Numbered from the stretch's first letter, positions 37,003 to 46,500 are shown. The stretch is DNA of 64,000 nucleotides from Spirosoma aerolatum (GCF_002056795.1 NZ_CP020104.1:6643501-6707500), one strand, 5' to 3'. Notes: generated by a model from the sequence alone, not told the origin. Made by a program: numbers and translations.

Positions 37003-37716
37003 TCACCAATCTACCTCCTGCTTATCATGCCAGAATTTACCCGTTTCCGATTGGGGCGCGTCGGTTGCCAGCCAAACGATGGTTTCAGCACCTTTCTCAA
37101 CAGGGCGACTGGCACTAGGCCCACCCATATCGGTACGTACCCAACCCGGATCAACGCAGTTTACAGCAATACGATCTGCCTTAAGAGCACCGGCAAACTG
37201 CTTTGTAACGGCATTTAGGGCTGCTTTTGAAATGCTGTAGGCTGGCGCATAGGTCGACATATCTTTAATGATCCCCGCTCCGCTGGATACGTTGATAATG
37301 CGGCCACCATCGGGACTTTTCCGCAAATGATCCAGAAAATCCTGAATAACCAGGATAGGTCCGGTTACGTTAGCTTTAAATGTCCGGTCGAGCATTTCAG
37401 CATTCAGTTTAAGAATGGTTTCGCCATGATCTTCGAGAATACCGGCATTGTTGACCAGTACATCCAGATGGTCAGCCTTCTGCGAAAATGTACCACAGGC
37501 CGTTCGTACACTAACCGGGTCTGTTACATCGATCTGAATAAATGTGGACTCGTAACCTGCCTGACAAAGCTCTTCCGAAGCTTCACGCCCTTTAGCCATG
37601 TCGCGGGCACCGATAAACACAGCAAAGCCCTGCTTAGCCAACTGCCAGGCAATTTCTTTTCCGATTCCCCGGTTTGCTCCGGTAATAAATGCTGTGCGAT
37701 GATGGTGAGTTTTCAT
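37003..37716 (-). CDS. Short-chain dehydrogenase/reductase
   Basis: A 237-residue classical SDR with a Rossmann fold. The cofactor motif TGANRGIGKE (about 10-19), LVNNAGILEDHG (about 85-96), a catalytic Ser in INVSSGAG and the YSISK motif (Tyr and Lys) are all present, followed by VDPGWVRTDMGG. It oxidises an alcohol or reduces a ketone/aldehyde with NAD(P)(H); Arg after the ANRG motif favours NADP(H). The frame extends to 37815 only because it reads through a palindrome, and the ATG at 37716 gives the usual start. It is divergent from the outer-membrane gene at 37898. Confidence 0.93.
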   Translation of the reverse strand: MKTHHHRTAFITGANRGIGKEIAWQLAKQGFAVFIGARDMAKGREASEELCQAGYESTFIQIDVTDPVSVRTACGTFSQKADHLDVLVNNAGILEDHGETILKLNAEMLDRTFKANVTGPILVIQDFLDHLRKSPDGGRIINVSSGAGIIKDMSTYAPAYSISKAALNAVTKQFAGALKADRIAVNCVDPGWVRTDMGGPSASRPVEKGAETIVWLATDAPQSETGKFWHDKQEVDW

Positions 37717-37721
37717 ACGTT

Positions 37722-37773
37722 TTCGTGGATTTAGTAAAACAGTGGGTACCCACTGTTTTACTAAATCCACGAA
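37722..37773. repeat. Perfect 52-bp palindrome without loop
   Basis: The centre is GGTACC at 37745-37750, and both 26-base arms match perfectly (37722-37747 and 37748-37773). It begins 5 bases upstream of the SDR start codon, so it would sit in the 5' leader of that gene, and lies in a divergent promoter region, not at a gene end. Either a regulatory or cruciform-forming site, or a terminator-like element left by rearrangement. Confidence 0.8.
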
Positions 37774-37897
37774 GCGCCAAAATGTTTGTGAAAAAACAAC
37801 CGTATGCTCAAGCAACAGACCGTTTCCTCAGTGCTATGCAGGAATTTAGTAGCTTAGCGTCTAATCTTGCCTATTGGCTTCGCTAATTCTGTACCCC

Positions 37898-38761
37898 ATG
37901 AAACCCTTGTATTTTATTTTTGCGATAATCGGGCTGACCAGCCAGTTGTCTTTGGCACAGTCGGGTACGACAAATCGGGCAACAACGCAGCCGAATTCAC
38001 GAACGGTCGTAACCAACCGTCAGCAGGAATTATACGATCAGTATCACGGTATTAGCAAAAAGCCAAGTAGCTCAACGCCAGCCGCAGCAACCACAGCAAC
38101 TACGAATCGTGCGGCACCCGAGCAACCGACCGTCAGTACAACTACCCAGCCGCCGGCAGTAGACGCCCCCAGGAAAGCAATGACGCGGGAAACCATGACA
38201 CGTCCCGAACGGATTGCACTGGATGGCACTTCATCGAGCTTTCGCCTTGGAGCTCGTGGAGGGGTTACCTATCCGTTCTACACAGAAAAAATCGCTGGAA
38301 TCGAGGCACAAGCCGGCTTTACGGGCGGTGTAGTTCTTAATTTCGGGAAGGGAACTATTTCGTTTCAACCAGAAGTGAATTATACGCGCTATACGCAACG
38401 GGTAACTGACCTTTTTGCTCAGACAGTAAATGTCGCTACTGACTTCATAGAAGTACCTCTTTTTCTGAAAATTTCATCAGGTACCTATGCCGGAAGTCGG
38501 TTCTTTGTCAACATTGGTCCGTATGGGTCTTATCTTTCAAGTGCCAGCATTGATGGAAAAAAACGAGATGTCAGCAATACGCCAGGCCGCTTTGGGTTCG
38601 GTGGAGCAGCCGGTATAGGGGCGGCCCTGAAAGCAGGTCCCGGTCATGTTACGATTGAAGTACGAGGGCTGTATCCGTTGAGCGATACCGATGGTAATTT
38701 CAGTACTGACTCAAAGATCGTATGGGGTCAAGGAGCTTTAGGCTATATCTTTCCGCTATAA
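37898..38761 (+). CDS. Outer-membrane beta-barrel protein (PorT-like)
   Basis: A 287-residue protein with a signal peptide (1-21, ending SLAQ), a low-complexity Thr/Ala/Pro-rich linker (about 22-110) and a C-terminal eight-strand-type barrel (about 118-287), beginning FRLGARGGVTYPFYTEKIAG and ending WGQGALGYIFPL. This resembles the outer-membrane beta-barrel (PorT/OMP_b-brl) families, common in Bacteroidota and mostly of unknown role. The ATG at 37898 is preferred to an upstream alternative at 37874. Single gene with a strong terminator. Confidence 0.78.
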   Translation: MKPLYFIFAIIGLTSQLSLAQSGTTNRATTQPNSRTVVTNRQQELYDQYHGISKKPSSSTPAAATTATTNRAAPEQPTVSTTTQPPAVDAPRKAMTRETMTRPERIALDGTSSSFRLGARGGVTYPFYTEKIAGIEAQAGFTGGVVLNFGKGTISFQPEVNYTRYTQRVTDLFAQTVNVATDFIEVPLFLKISSGTYAGSRFFVNIGPYGSYLSSASIDGKKRDVSNTPGRFGFGGAAGIGAALKAGPGHVTIEVRGLYPLSDTDGNFSTDSKIVWGQGALGYIFPL

Positions 38762-38792
38762 CGATAAAATTTCTCATAGAGTGGGTTTTTGG

Positions 38793-38822
38793 AATGGCGG
38801 CAATCCCCTGGGTGCCGCCATT
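38793..38822 (+). terminator. Rho-independent terminator
   Basis: A 10-bp stem (AATGGCGGCA) and 10-base loop, followed by TTTG after the right arm, 31 bases after the stop of the barrel gene. Confidence 0.85.
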
Positions 38823-38827
38823 TTTGT

Positions 38828-38926
38828 AATGATTGAATGAGAGAATGGTTGAATGATTGAATACCATCCGGCAGAATATGCAGCGTACGCTATTCAATCA
38901 TTCAACCATTCTCTCATTCAATCATT
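38828..38926. repeat. Long hairpin with 36-bp stem
   Basis: Arms 38828-38863 and 38891-38926 are perfectly complementary around a 27-base loop. The arm itself is a low-complexity text of GAATGATT/GAATGAGAGAATGG-like words. It follows the ordinary terminator by 5 bases, and its right arm touches the stop codon of the convergent small gene, so it can end that transcript. Confidence 0.75.
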
Positions 38927-39153
38927 TAAAAGAGTAGCTTCCAGCCGTTAAAGAACAAATCCTTACCCGGTTGACCTGACCACTGTTTGTTGTCATCAAC
39001 AGCCAGTGGCTCATCATCCACTTCGAACGTTCGCCCTTCTTTTTGCACTACAATGGCCGAAATTCCCTTTTCAGCCAACGACCGGCATATGGCTCTCGTG
39101 GTATTTGTGGGCTTCCCCGCTACTAATCCGATGGTTGAATCGTTGGTTTTCAT
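38926..39153 (-). CDS. 75-residue protein of unknown function, MarR-linked
   Basis: A short acidic/basic mixed protein beginning MKTNDSTIGLVAGKPTNTTR and ending GKDLFFNGWKLLF, with no signal peptide or membrane helix. I do not recognise it. It lies 45 bases downstream of the marR-type gene on the same strand, and the gap contains a second copy of the dyad found at the marR promoter. That makes a real, MarR-controlled gene likely despite the short length. Confidence 0.55.
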   Translation of the reverse strand: MKTNDSTIGLVAGKPTNTTRAICRSLAEKGISAIVVQKEGRTFEVDDEPLAVDDNKQWSGQPGKDLFFNGWKLLF

Positions 39154-39166
39154 GGTTATTGAGTTG

Positions 39167-39182
39167 TTGTATGTGCAAACAA
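39167..39182 (-). promoter_or_regulatory. MarR-type operator, copy 1
   Basis: TTGTATGTGCAAACAA is a 16-bp dyad (TTGTnTG-NN-CAnACAA). It lies 13 bases upstream of the 75-residue gene and is identical to the copy at 39706-39721; 26 bases including the flank differ at only two positions. Confidence 0.65.
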
Positions 39183-39198
39183 ATTTTTCAAATTAATT

Positions 39199-39663
39199 TT
39201 AGGCCCCATCACCCAGCGCCTTCGATGCCTTAAAGATCTGCTGTGTAAGCTGACAAACGTTGGTTTCGCCCAATACCTGCGAATAACGCTCGCTCACCCG
39301 ATCCCAGGCAGCCGAAATGTCAGGCTGGATGGACTCCCCTTCTTCGGTTGGGAAAATCAGCGTCTTTTTCCCTTCTGACTCTCGACGAACCAATCGTTTT
39401 TGCTCTAGTTTCTCAACTAGACGCGTAATGGTAGATGGCGTCAGGCAGAGGGTTTCGCTCAATTCCGAAGGGGTAATACCCGGCTGCGACACCACTTCGC
39501 AGAGCATATAGGCGTGCGAATAACACATTCCGAAACGACCAAACTCTTCGTCGCCAATGGCGGTAATCGCCCGTGCCAACGCATTTGCCGAAAACAACAG
39601 ACAAGCGCTGTACCGTGATGTCGATGAACTCTCTGCAACAGCGATCGTTTTCTCTCCTTTCAT
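39199..39663 (-). CDS. MarR-family transcriptional regulator
   Basis: A 154-residue winged-helix repressor. The DNA-binding part is at about residues 55-115: ITPSELSETLCLTPSTITR is the helix-turn-helix and LVEKLEQKRLVRRESEGKKT the wing, followed by FPTEEG. N- and C-terminal helices form the dimer. The frame is open to 39717, but the promoter at 39688-39717 overlaps that ATG, so the ATG at 39663 is chosen. An operator-like dyad covers the -33 element, so the gene is probably autoregulated. A cysteine in the middle (RFGMCYSHAY) could sense redox state, as in OhrR-type members, but this is only a possibility. Confidence 0.9.
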   Translation of the reverse strand: MKGEKTIAVAESSSTSRYSACLLFSANALARAITAIGDEEFGRFGMCYSHAYMLCEVVSQPGITPSELSETLCLTPSTITRLVEKLEQKRLVRRESEGKKTLIFPTEEGESIQPDISAAWDRVSERYSQVLGETNVCQLTQQIFKASKALGDGA

Positions 39664-39687
39664 CTTCTTCAGTTTCGAATGACTCTG

Positions 39688-39717
39688 CAAAGTTAGCGAT
39701 GATATTTGTATGTGCAA
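39688..39717 (-). promoter_or_regulatory. marR promoter, full Bacteroidota consensus
   Basis: TTG (39717-39715), exactly 19 bases, then TAACTTTG (39695-39688): a complete match to TTG-N19-TAnnTTTG on the minus strand. Transcription should begin near 39681, 18 bases before the ATG at 39663. Confidence 0.8.
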
Positions 39718-39721
39718 ACAA
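39706..39721 (-). promoter_or_regulatory. MarR-type operator, copy 2
   Basis: The same 16-bp dyad TTGTATGTGCAAACAA as at 39167-39182, here covering the -33 element of the marR promoter, an arrangement expected for an autorepressor that blocks RNA polymerase. Confidence 0.72.
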
Positions 39722-39731
39722 TATTTTCAAA

Positions 39732-39795
39732 AAGTAGTAGGAGCCAGTAGTTAGGCATGAGCATGCTGACGCCTAACTACTCGCTCCTACTACTT
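39732..39795. terminator. 25-bp hairpin after the CtlX-like gene
   Basis: Arms 39732-39756 and 39771-39795 pair over 25 positions with one mismatch, around a 14-base loop. It overlaps the stop codon of the CtlX-like gene and ends 10 bases short of the marR operator, insulating the two minus-strand genes. Confidence 0.7.
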
Positions 39796-40719
39796 TCTCG
39801 GTAAATGTACTTCTGCCATCATACAGCGGGCCGACCCTCCACCGTTGCTTTCGATCGTAGACAGATCAAAGTGGAACAGGGATGCATAATCGTCTAACTG
39901 GTCAATCTGACGAGCGGTTAGCGATTCGAAGGCACGGGTCGACATAACCAGTACCTTCTGCCCTTTCTTTGTAAGAACCAGGAGCATGTTTCCGGCAAAA
40001 CTAGCCATTTGCTCCAGCGATATTTCGATAATACGCTTGCCCAGTTTTTCCAGTTCATGGCGTACCATCAGCCGCTCGTCGGGATCTGTAATAGCTGCCA
40101 GGCAAATCACGGCAAACGTATCCGCAATACACATAACCACATTGGTATGGTAAACCGCTTTACCATGGGCATCGATCGCTTTAAAGGCCACAGTCCGATA
40201 CCCAGTCTGACGGCTGAACTCAGCCAGTACATCAGAATCCGTACGGGTTGATAAACTGGCAAAGGCTACTTTATTCATCCGGTCAAGCACGAGGCTACCC
40301 GTCCCTTCCAGAAATTTACCTTCCTGCTCAAACGAAGTCAAATCAACCACGCGGGCAACATGAAACCGTTTGGCCAGATCGTCGATAATATCCTGGCGTC
40401 GTTCGAGCCGACGGTTTTCAGCCTGCATAGGATAGAGCACAACCGTACCGCTGGCATGAAACGATATCCAGTTATTCGGGAAAATCGAATCGGGTGTATG
40501 CGGATCAGCCGTATCCTCATACACCATGACATCAACACCTAATGCCTGCAACTGGCGAACCATCTCATCAAACTCTTGCAGCGCATCTTCCTGGGCTATA
40601 TTGTTTGCCTGGGTCGCCAGTTTACTATCCTGAAACGCGTTAGAGTCAGCGGTTTGCTCATTGAATCCAAAGCGAACCGGGCGGATCATCAATATACGGG
40701 AGGTGGCCTGTGATTGCAT
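39790..40719 (-). CDS. ctlX: CtlX-like citrulline/arginine hydrolase (amidinotransferase fold)
   Basis: A 309-residue enzyme of the guanidino-group-modifying family, closest to citrulline utilization hydrolase CtlX. Features are MIRPVRFGFNEQTADSNAFQ at the start, DSIFPNNWISFH, the catalytic His region KAVYHTNVVM, and the nucleophile Cys299 in GGGSARCMMAEVHLP. Members hydrolyse ureido or guanidino groups of amino acids in the cytoplasm. It lies 129 bases downstream of the arginine deiminase gene on the same strand, so both probably serve arginine/citrulline breakdown. Exact substrate is inferred from the family. Confidence 0.85.
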   Translation of the reverse strand: MQSQATSRILMIRPVRFGFNEQTADSNAFQDSKLATQANNIAQEDALQEFDEMVRQLQALGVDVMVYEDTADPHTPDSIFPNNWISFHASGTVVLYPMQAENRRLERRQDIIDDLAKRFHVARVVDLTSFEQEGKFLEGTGSLVLDRMNKVAFASLSTRTDSDVLAEFSRQTGYRTVAFKAIDAHGKAVYHTNVVMCIADTFAVICLAAITDPDERLMVRHELEKLGKRIIEISLEQMASFAGNMLLVLTKKGQKVLVMSTRAFESLTARQIDQLDDYASLFHFDLSTIESNGGGSARCMMAEVHLPRK

Positions 40720-40848
40720 GCACGTAGTCGATCAGTTGGAAAGCCTTACGGCCAAATCGGGTAGCAAATTACTATTGATGTCGCAATTGTTCAACAATTC
40801 CCTCAAAGAGTCCTGTAAGGTTTGAGAAACCAATTGAATCAGAAACAA

Positions 40849-42351
40849 TTATAGTTCCTCTCGCCACAGGGGCAGGCTCATACAATGGGAGCCTCCCCGC
40901 GCCCGACTTAGTTCGGCCGAAGGCAGCATAATAAATGTATTTTCAATGGTTTCGGGTGAAGACTCCCCCGATTCAAAACGTTCCAGCAACTCCTCTGCGC
41001 CTACCACATCAAAACCCGCCTTCCGGAAAGCTTCGGCGGTTTTTTCGTTGCGGTCATACCCTACCACCACCCCGTCTTTTAGCGCCAGCAGGTTACATGA
41101 ATCCGTCCATTGCTCACGGGCTCCAAAAGGAAACTCGTTATTGCCCGAATAAATAAACTGCACAGGTTCAGTAGCGCCCAGATCATTTTTACTGATGTCG
41201 GTCAGGAGGTCTTCCAGGTTTTCAATCTCTATAGGCTTGTGCTCAAGCCCCTTGATAAACTGTAGGATTTTCAAATCTTCTGACACATCTTTTGGGGCAA
41301 AGAAATGAATCACATCCCGTTTTTTGGCCTCGTCGCCCGTACGGGCCAGCGAACCCAGTAACACCCATACATTCCGTTTTACCTGGGTAAAAATGGTATC
41401 GATATGCATATAATCCCGCTTTTTAGGGATCTGCAAAACGGTCACTGTATCAACCAGATTCCTGCTAAAAACGATACGCATTACCTGCTGGGCAGCATAC
41501 AACGTCGTTCGCTCACTTACACCAATCAGCAGGTGCCGTTTGGCAATCATCATCACATCTCCCCCCTCCAGTGTTGAGCGGGTTACATCGCGGTTTGTAT
41601 CAGCATCAGGTAATAAAAATGCATATTCATTATCGGGGATCTCGATAATTTTATCCTGATAACCCGCAAACAAGGGGTGGTAAAAAAATATATACTGCGT
41701 GAGTAAGGCTTCACGGGTTCGGGCCAGTTTAGCCGGTTTGTTGAGCAGGATATGGTCATTGATGACAATGCCAATATCGCGGGTGAAAATAAAATTGGGC
41801 AAGGGTGCAAAAAGCATGGTTCGATCAGGCAGCGAGCCAGAAATCATGATTTTGGCAAGCTCAGTAGGTTCATACTGGCTCAATTGCTGCTGCGTTCGGA
41901 AAGCAGCCCGCTCAATGCCACAGATCGTTGCAATCAGCCGGGTCCGAATACCCTCATCCTGCAGAATATCCGCCAGAAGCAACTGAATATCAATGACCTT
42001 ATCGGACTTAAAATACTCCGCATGATCGGGCTTAAAAAACGCCCGGTCCGAACCAGGGCCCAGTGACGCTATTTTACCACGGATCGTATCGGGGTCCAGA
42101 AAATATAACAGAAGCTTCACATAATAGTCGTACTCATCCCGACGCATCATATCCAGATGCACAATGTCTTCAAAGAGCCAGTCCTGTGCTTTAGAGGGTA
42201 TCACTTTGCCTAAACCCCGATCAGGGCTATGAATCAGCAGCCGTCGAAGGGTACCGATTTCGGAGGCAACCTGAATACGAAAGGGGTCAACAGGAGGATA
42301 ATCTGTTTCCGTTTGTGTTTCTGAAAAAATATTTCTCTGCTCGTTTTCCAT
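40849..42351 (-). CDS. Arginine deiminase family protein
   Basis: A 500-residue enzyme of the arginine deiminase branch (arginine to citrulline plus ammonia). SEIGTLRRLLIHSPDRGL opens the domain; FTRDIGIVI, LEGGDVMMI, HIDTIFTQV and the C-terminal SRARGGSHCMSLPLWRE (nucleophile Cys490) supply the active-site Asp, Glu, His and Cys. It is about 90 residues longer than classical ArcA, with extra material at 60-150, as in other Bacteroidota. arcB and arcC do not follow; instead a CtlX-like gene does, so energy recovery by the usual ADI pathway is not shown. Confidence 0.88.
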   Translation of the reverse strand: MENEQRNIFSETQTETDYPPVDPFRIQVASEIGTLRRLLIHSPDRGLGKVIPSKAQDWLFEDIVHLDMMRRDEYDYYVKLLLYFLDPDTIRGKIASLGPGSDRAFFKPDHAEYFKSDKVIDIQLLLADILQDEGIRTRLIATICGIERAAFRTQQQLSQYEPTELAKIMISGSLPDRTMLFAPLPNFIFTRDIGIVINDHILLNKPAKLARTREALLTQYIFFYHPLFAGYQDKIIEIPDNEYAFLLPDADTNRDVTRSTLEGGDVMMIAKRHLLIGVSERTTLYAAQQVMRIVFSRNLVDTVTVLQIPKKRDYMHIDTIFTQVKRNVWVLLGSLARTGDEAKKRDVIHFFAPKDVSEDLKILQFIKGLEHKPIEIENLEDLLTDISKNDLGATEPVQFIYSGNNEFPFGAREQWTDSCNLLALKDGVVVGYDRNEKTAEAFRKAGFDVVGAEELLERFESGESSPETIENTFIMLPSAELSRARGGSHCMSLPLWREEL

Positions 42352-42547
42352 AATATCTCCTCCATTAACCGTGACTAGTCAGTAACGTTCAATATATAAC
42401 TGACTCTGGCATTCAAAACTACCAAAAAGCAATGATTCTATTTTGGATTGCAAGTTAACACCCTGGCTCAATCAATACAGTTGGAACCTTTTAAGAGCAA
42501 AAGCTTTATTATACATCTCGCCATTTCTTATAAGGCAATACATAGAA

Positions 42548-43288
42548 TTAGGACTTTCGCTTAAAGGGCGGCCCCGTTGAACAACTTTACCTTGAAAGGA
42601 ACCTCTTTCAGCTTGACGATTAACCCGTAGTCATCGTTTGCTCACTAAAAACTAACGAATCTAAATGCTGATACCCCGTATCCCGATGCAGACTCACCAG
42701 CCGGTTGCTCTTCAGTGTGGTGAAGAAGGCCCAATCCGAGCGATGAATTAGTTTGAGATTATCGACCGATGTATACCAGGAGTCGAATAAAATCCGCCGA
42801 GCTTTGAGTTGTTTATGGGTGATGAGCCGTTTGAACATCTCCTGGAAATGATCATTCTTAGTCTTGCCATCCGTGTCAGGATGGAAGATGCGGTAGTCAA
42901 TAGGCCAGTATGGCTCATCGTTACCCGCCGAGTGAACAAAGTTGATCAATCCAATGGTTTTGACTGTACCATGCTCATTACCTGAGTATTACTTCTTAAC
43001 CAGTTCGATAAAATGGGAGTATCGTTTGTCCTGAACGCTATCATCAACTAGCACCAACGCGGTCTGGGAATCGTTGATGTAGGACTGAACAATTGCTCAT
43101 AAATCAGTCGGTGTAAAGCGTTCTCAACGCAGGAAATCACTGACCACGTCGTGACTCAGATTGGGTTTATGGTCAGCCATGTGGGTGCAGGTGTAGTTGA
43201 AGGGCGTACTGATCAGATATTGGATATAGTCCTGTTTTGCAATCATAGAGCTAAACTCTCAAATTTGACCCACAACCGAAAGTCCTAA
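42548..43288. mobile_element. Degenerate insertion sequence with intact 12-bp ends
   Basis: TTAGGACTTTCG at 42548-42559 and its exact complement CGAAAGTCCTAA at 43277-43288 bound a dead transposase gene on the minus strand. The body of 741 bp is shorter than expected for a full element of this transposase type, so part of the 3' coding region has been lost. No clear target duplication was seen. Confidence 0.78.
42561..43246 (-). pseudogene. Dead DDE transposase (IS4/IS701-like)
   Basis: From the ATG at 43246 the frame reads MIAKQDYIQYLISTPFNYT, then DVVSDFLR-stop-ERFTPTDL-stop-AIVQ, then LVLVDDSVQDKRYSHFIE (first catalytic Asp), LVKK-stop-YSGNEHG, and continues as INFVHSAG... to ILFDSWYTSVDNL (second Asp) and FFTTLKSNRLVS. 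All three stops are in the same frame. Near 42625 the frame shifts to give GLIVKLKEVPFKVKLF before stopping at the IS end. The segment with the catalytic Glu is missing. It cannot move itself, but its ends might still be recognised by a related transposase. Confidence 0.85.
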
Positions 43289-43532
43289 TATTCATATGTT
43301 ATTTTAATTAAAAACACATAAAGAAATAATATAACCAAATGGCATACTATTTGATACAAACAATTTTAAGTATACACATCACTATAATTATATACACAAA
43401 TATCAACTACTTCTATTTAATGTATAGTAATTCCCTTATATAATTAATGATCTTCTACACTACCACCTTTACGGCATATTTTTTGAAATAAGTGCGTACG
43501 GTTCGTATCCATTTATTTGCAACATAGAAAGT

Positions 43533-46500
43533 ATGTCTACATTTACTACAAAGCAGTTTTATTGGCTCTTATCCCTCAGGAGCACCAGGTTGAGGATAAA
43601 GGCAGGTAAGTCATTACTAGATGTCAGTAGCAGTTGGCAGACAGGGCTACGAACAGTAATGGTACCGCTCTTTTTATTTATCCTATCCATTGGCTTTGTT
43701 AAAGCGCAATGTTCCGTTACAATTAATAAAGTTACCACCTCTGGCTGCTATTCACTTAGCGGGGTCAGCAAAGCCACCGTCAGTGTGGAGGTGGCCTGGA
43801 ACAATGCACCGGCCAATCAGTATATCGTGGTCACTACTGGCGCACTCAGCCGTACCATCACGCCAGGAACAATTAGCGTAAAATATGGCAATGGCGGTAG
43901 CACTGACCCCACTGGCTCGCAGACCATTGTTTCACCCCAGGTTGTGGCCTTCGAGGTAAACGCCAATGGAACATCTGCCGGGATAACCGCTAAATTCAAT
44001 TCCACCACTGCTTGTTCCAGCACCAGTTCCTACACAGCCCCTTCGGGCTGCTTGCCTACGGTTTGTGCATCGGGCAGCTTGGGTGGCCAGGTATTTAATG
44101 ATTATAATGCCAATGGTGTCAAAGACAATGGAGAAACGAATGGCGTTGGTGGCGTCGTTGTTAAAATTTACCCCTGTGATAACAGCGCACCTGTTTCGGT
44201 CACGACCGATGCGTATGGAATATGGTCGACGAGTGCATCGCTGGCGTATCCGGTACGGGTTGAGTTTACCAACATACCTGACACCTACTTAGCTTCCTCA
44301 ACCTTACAGGGTTCTGGCAGTCGGACTACCGTCCAGTTCATAACGGCCAGCAATTGTAATGTAAACCTAGGGGTGAATGACCCTATCGATTATTGCCAGA
44401 ATAATCCTCTTATTGTTTTACCTACCTATGTGAGTGGTAATCCATTAGGAGGAGGAAATGCAGGAACCTACCGGGCATTGCTTGGCTTTCCATATGATGC
44501 AGGTGGTAATGGCACGAGTGATGCCATGACATTCACGGTACCAGCCTCCTCAGTAGGTACCCTCTGGGCACAAGCCTATAGCAAAATCACGAAACGTCTG
44601 TTCAGTGCGGCTACCTTAAAACGCCATGCCGGTTTGGGACCTGGTGGTTTAGGTGCTATCTATATTACGAACCTAACCAACCAGAGTAGCCCATCAACAC
44701 CTGAATATATTGACCTGACCGCTAGTCCATTTAATATTGACGTAGGTAGCAGTAGCGTACCGGCCAATGGCACCGGCGGTCGTAATCTAAATAATGATAA
44801 AACTCAGCCTTCAACAGACCCTACCTCATTTAGTCTGATCGGAACAGTGGGGATAGGTGGCATGAGTATGTCTGGCGACGGAGAGACCCTCTATTTGATG
44901 AACATCAAAAACGGGTCGCTATATGCGCTGGACCTAAGTACGTATAACACAACTAAGAATAAGAGCGATATTACTCTGAAAGGAGGCCCATACGCTGTTC
45001 CTAGTTTGGGTTGTGTGGGTGGCACTCAACGCTCATGGGCTGTTAAGTTCTCTAAAGGCAAAGTGTATGTAGGCACGGTTTGTGATGCGTCATCGGGCAA
45101 TAAATCGAATCTGAGAGCTGGCGTATTTGTTTTTGACCCAACAACAAATACCTTCAGTAACACGCCTATTTTCGATTTTCCGCTTACCTATCCTAAAGGC
45201 TACCCCGATTGGGCAGATACGGACATAACCGGCTGGTTTCCTTGGAGCAATTCATTCAGCGATCAGATTACAACAATCACATTCGGTTCAGGCGGAGACG
45301 CATCGATTACGCTGATCCATCCACAGCCCATGCTGACGGATATCGAATTTGACATTGATGGGTCGATGATTCTTGCACTGGGTGACCGGGCTGGCTTACA
45401 GCAAGGCCATTTGAACTATGGTTTATCGGGAAATACTCTTTATAGTGGCCGGGTTGGCGGAGATCTATTACGTGCTTTTTCGCGCCAGGGTACCTTTGTG
45501 CTGGAAAATGCAGCCAAAGCCGGCCCTATTGTTGGGACCCGTACCAAAAATAACCAGGGCCCAGGCTTTGGCGAGTTTTATGTTGACGACTCAGGGGCTG
45601 GAGCTGGCACAGATGGTTTATACCATACCGAGATCGGCCTGGGTTCGCTGGCACTACGCCCTGGTTCAGGCGAAGTTGTAGCAGGGGTGATGGATCCAAC
45701 TGGCGTCAATACAGATTATAACTTTGTACGGTTTTCAGGTGGTGTCAGACGTATGAGCAATACCGACGGCTCAGTGAATGATGCGTATGCCCTATATTCA
45801 TCGCCAATCACCGTCTCCGGACGGGATGGTACATTTGGTAAGGCAACCGGACTGGGCGATATCGAACTGCTTTGCGACGAACTCAAATTAATTGAAATCG
45901 GAAACCGCGTTTGGATCGATACCAATCAGGATGGCCTACAGGATGCCTGCGAGCCTGCTTTAGCGGGGGTAAACGTTTCGCTTTACCGAAGCGGTACGCT
46001 CGTTGCCAGCACAACTACAAATGCCAATGGGGAATATTATTTCAACAGCCTGCCTACCAGTAGTACCGTAACCGGCACTTTCTCAACGACTAACCTATTG
46101 CCTAACACCGCTTATCAGTTGGTATTTGGCACAAGTGGTCAGTATACGAATAGTGTACTCACGCTAAATAATGGCAAATACGGCCTGACGACGGCCAATA
46201 GTCAGGTAACCAACGCCAATGACCTGAACGATTCGGATGCCCAGATCACGACAGTGGCTAGTCTGACAGCCCCGGTTATTAGCCTGACCACGGGCGCTTA
46301 CGGTGAAAATAATCACACATTGGATGTAGGCTTTATCTGTCTGCCGACTACAGCCGGAAGCATTAGCTCTACACTTGCTGTTTGTAATATCGGAACCGGA
46401 ACCTCTCAAAATAACGGCCGTATTTTAGTGTCGAATATTCAGAACGCCAACAAGGCTTTCATATCCACTTCATCGACTCTGCCGTCGTATACAGCCGCCA

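Noticed and set aside
42561..43246. Stop-codon recoding in the transposase
   Set aside because: Both TGA and TAA occur together with a frameshift and a missing 3' end, and the other genes use normal stops; decay is simpler.
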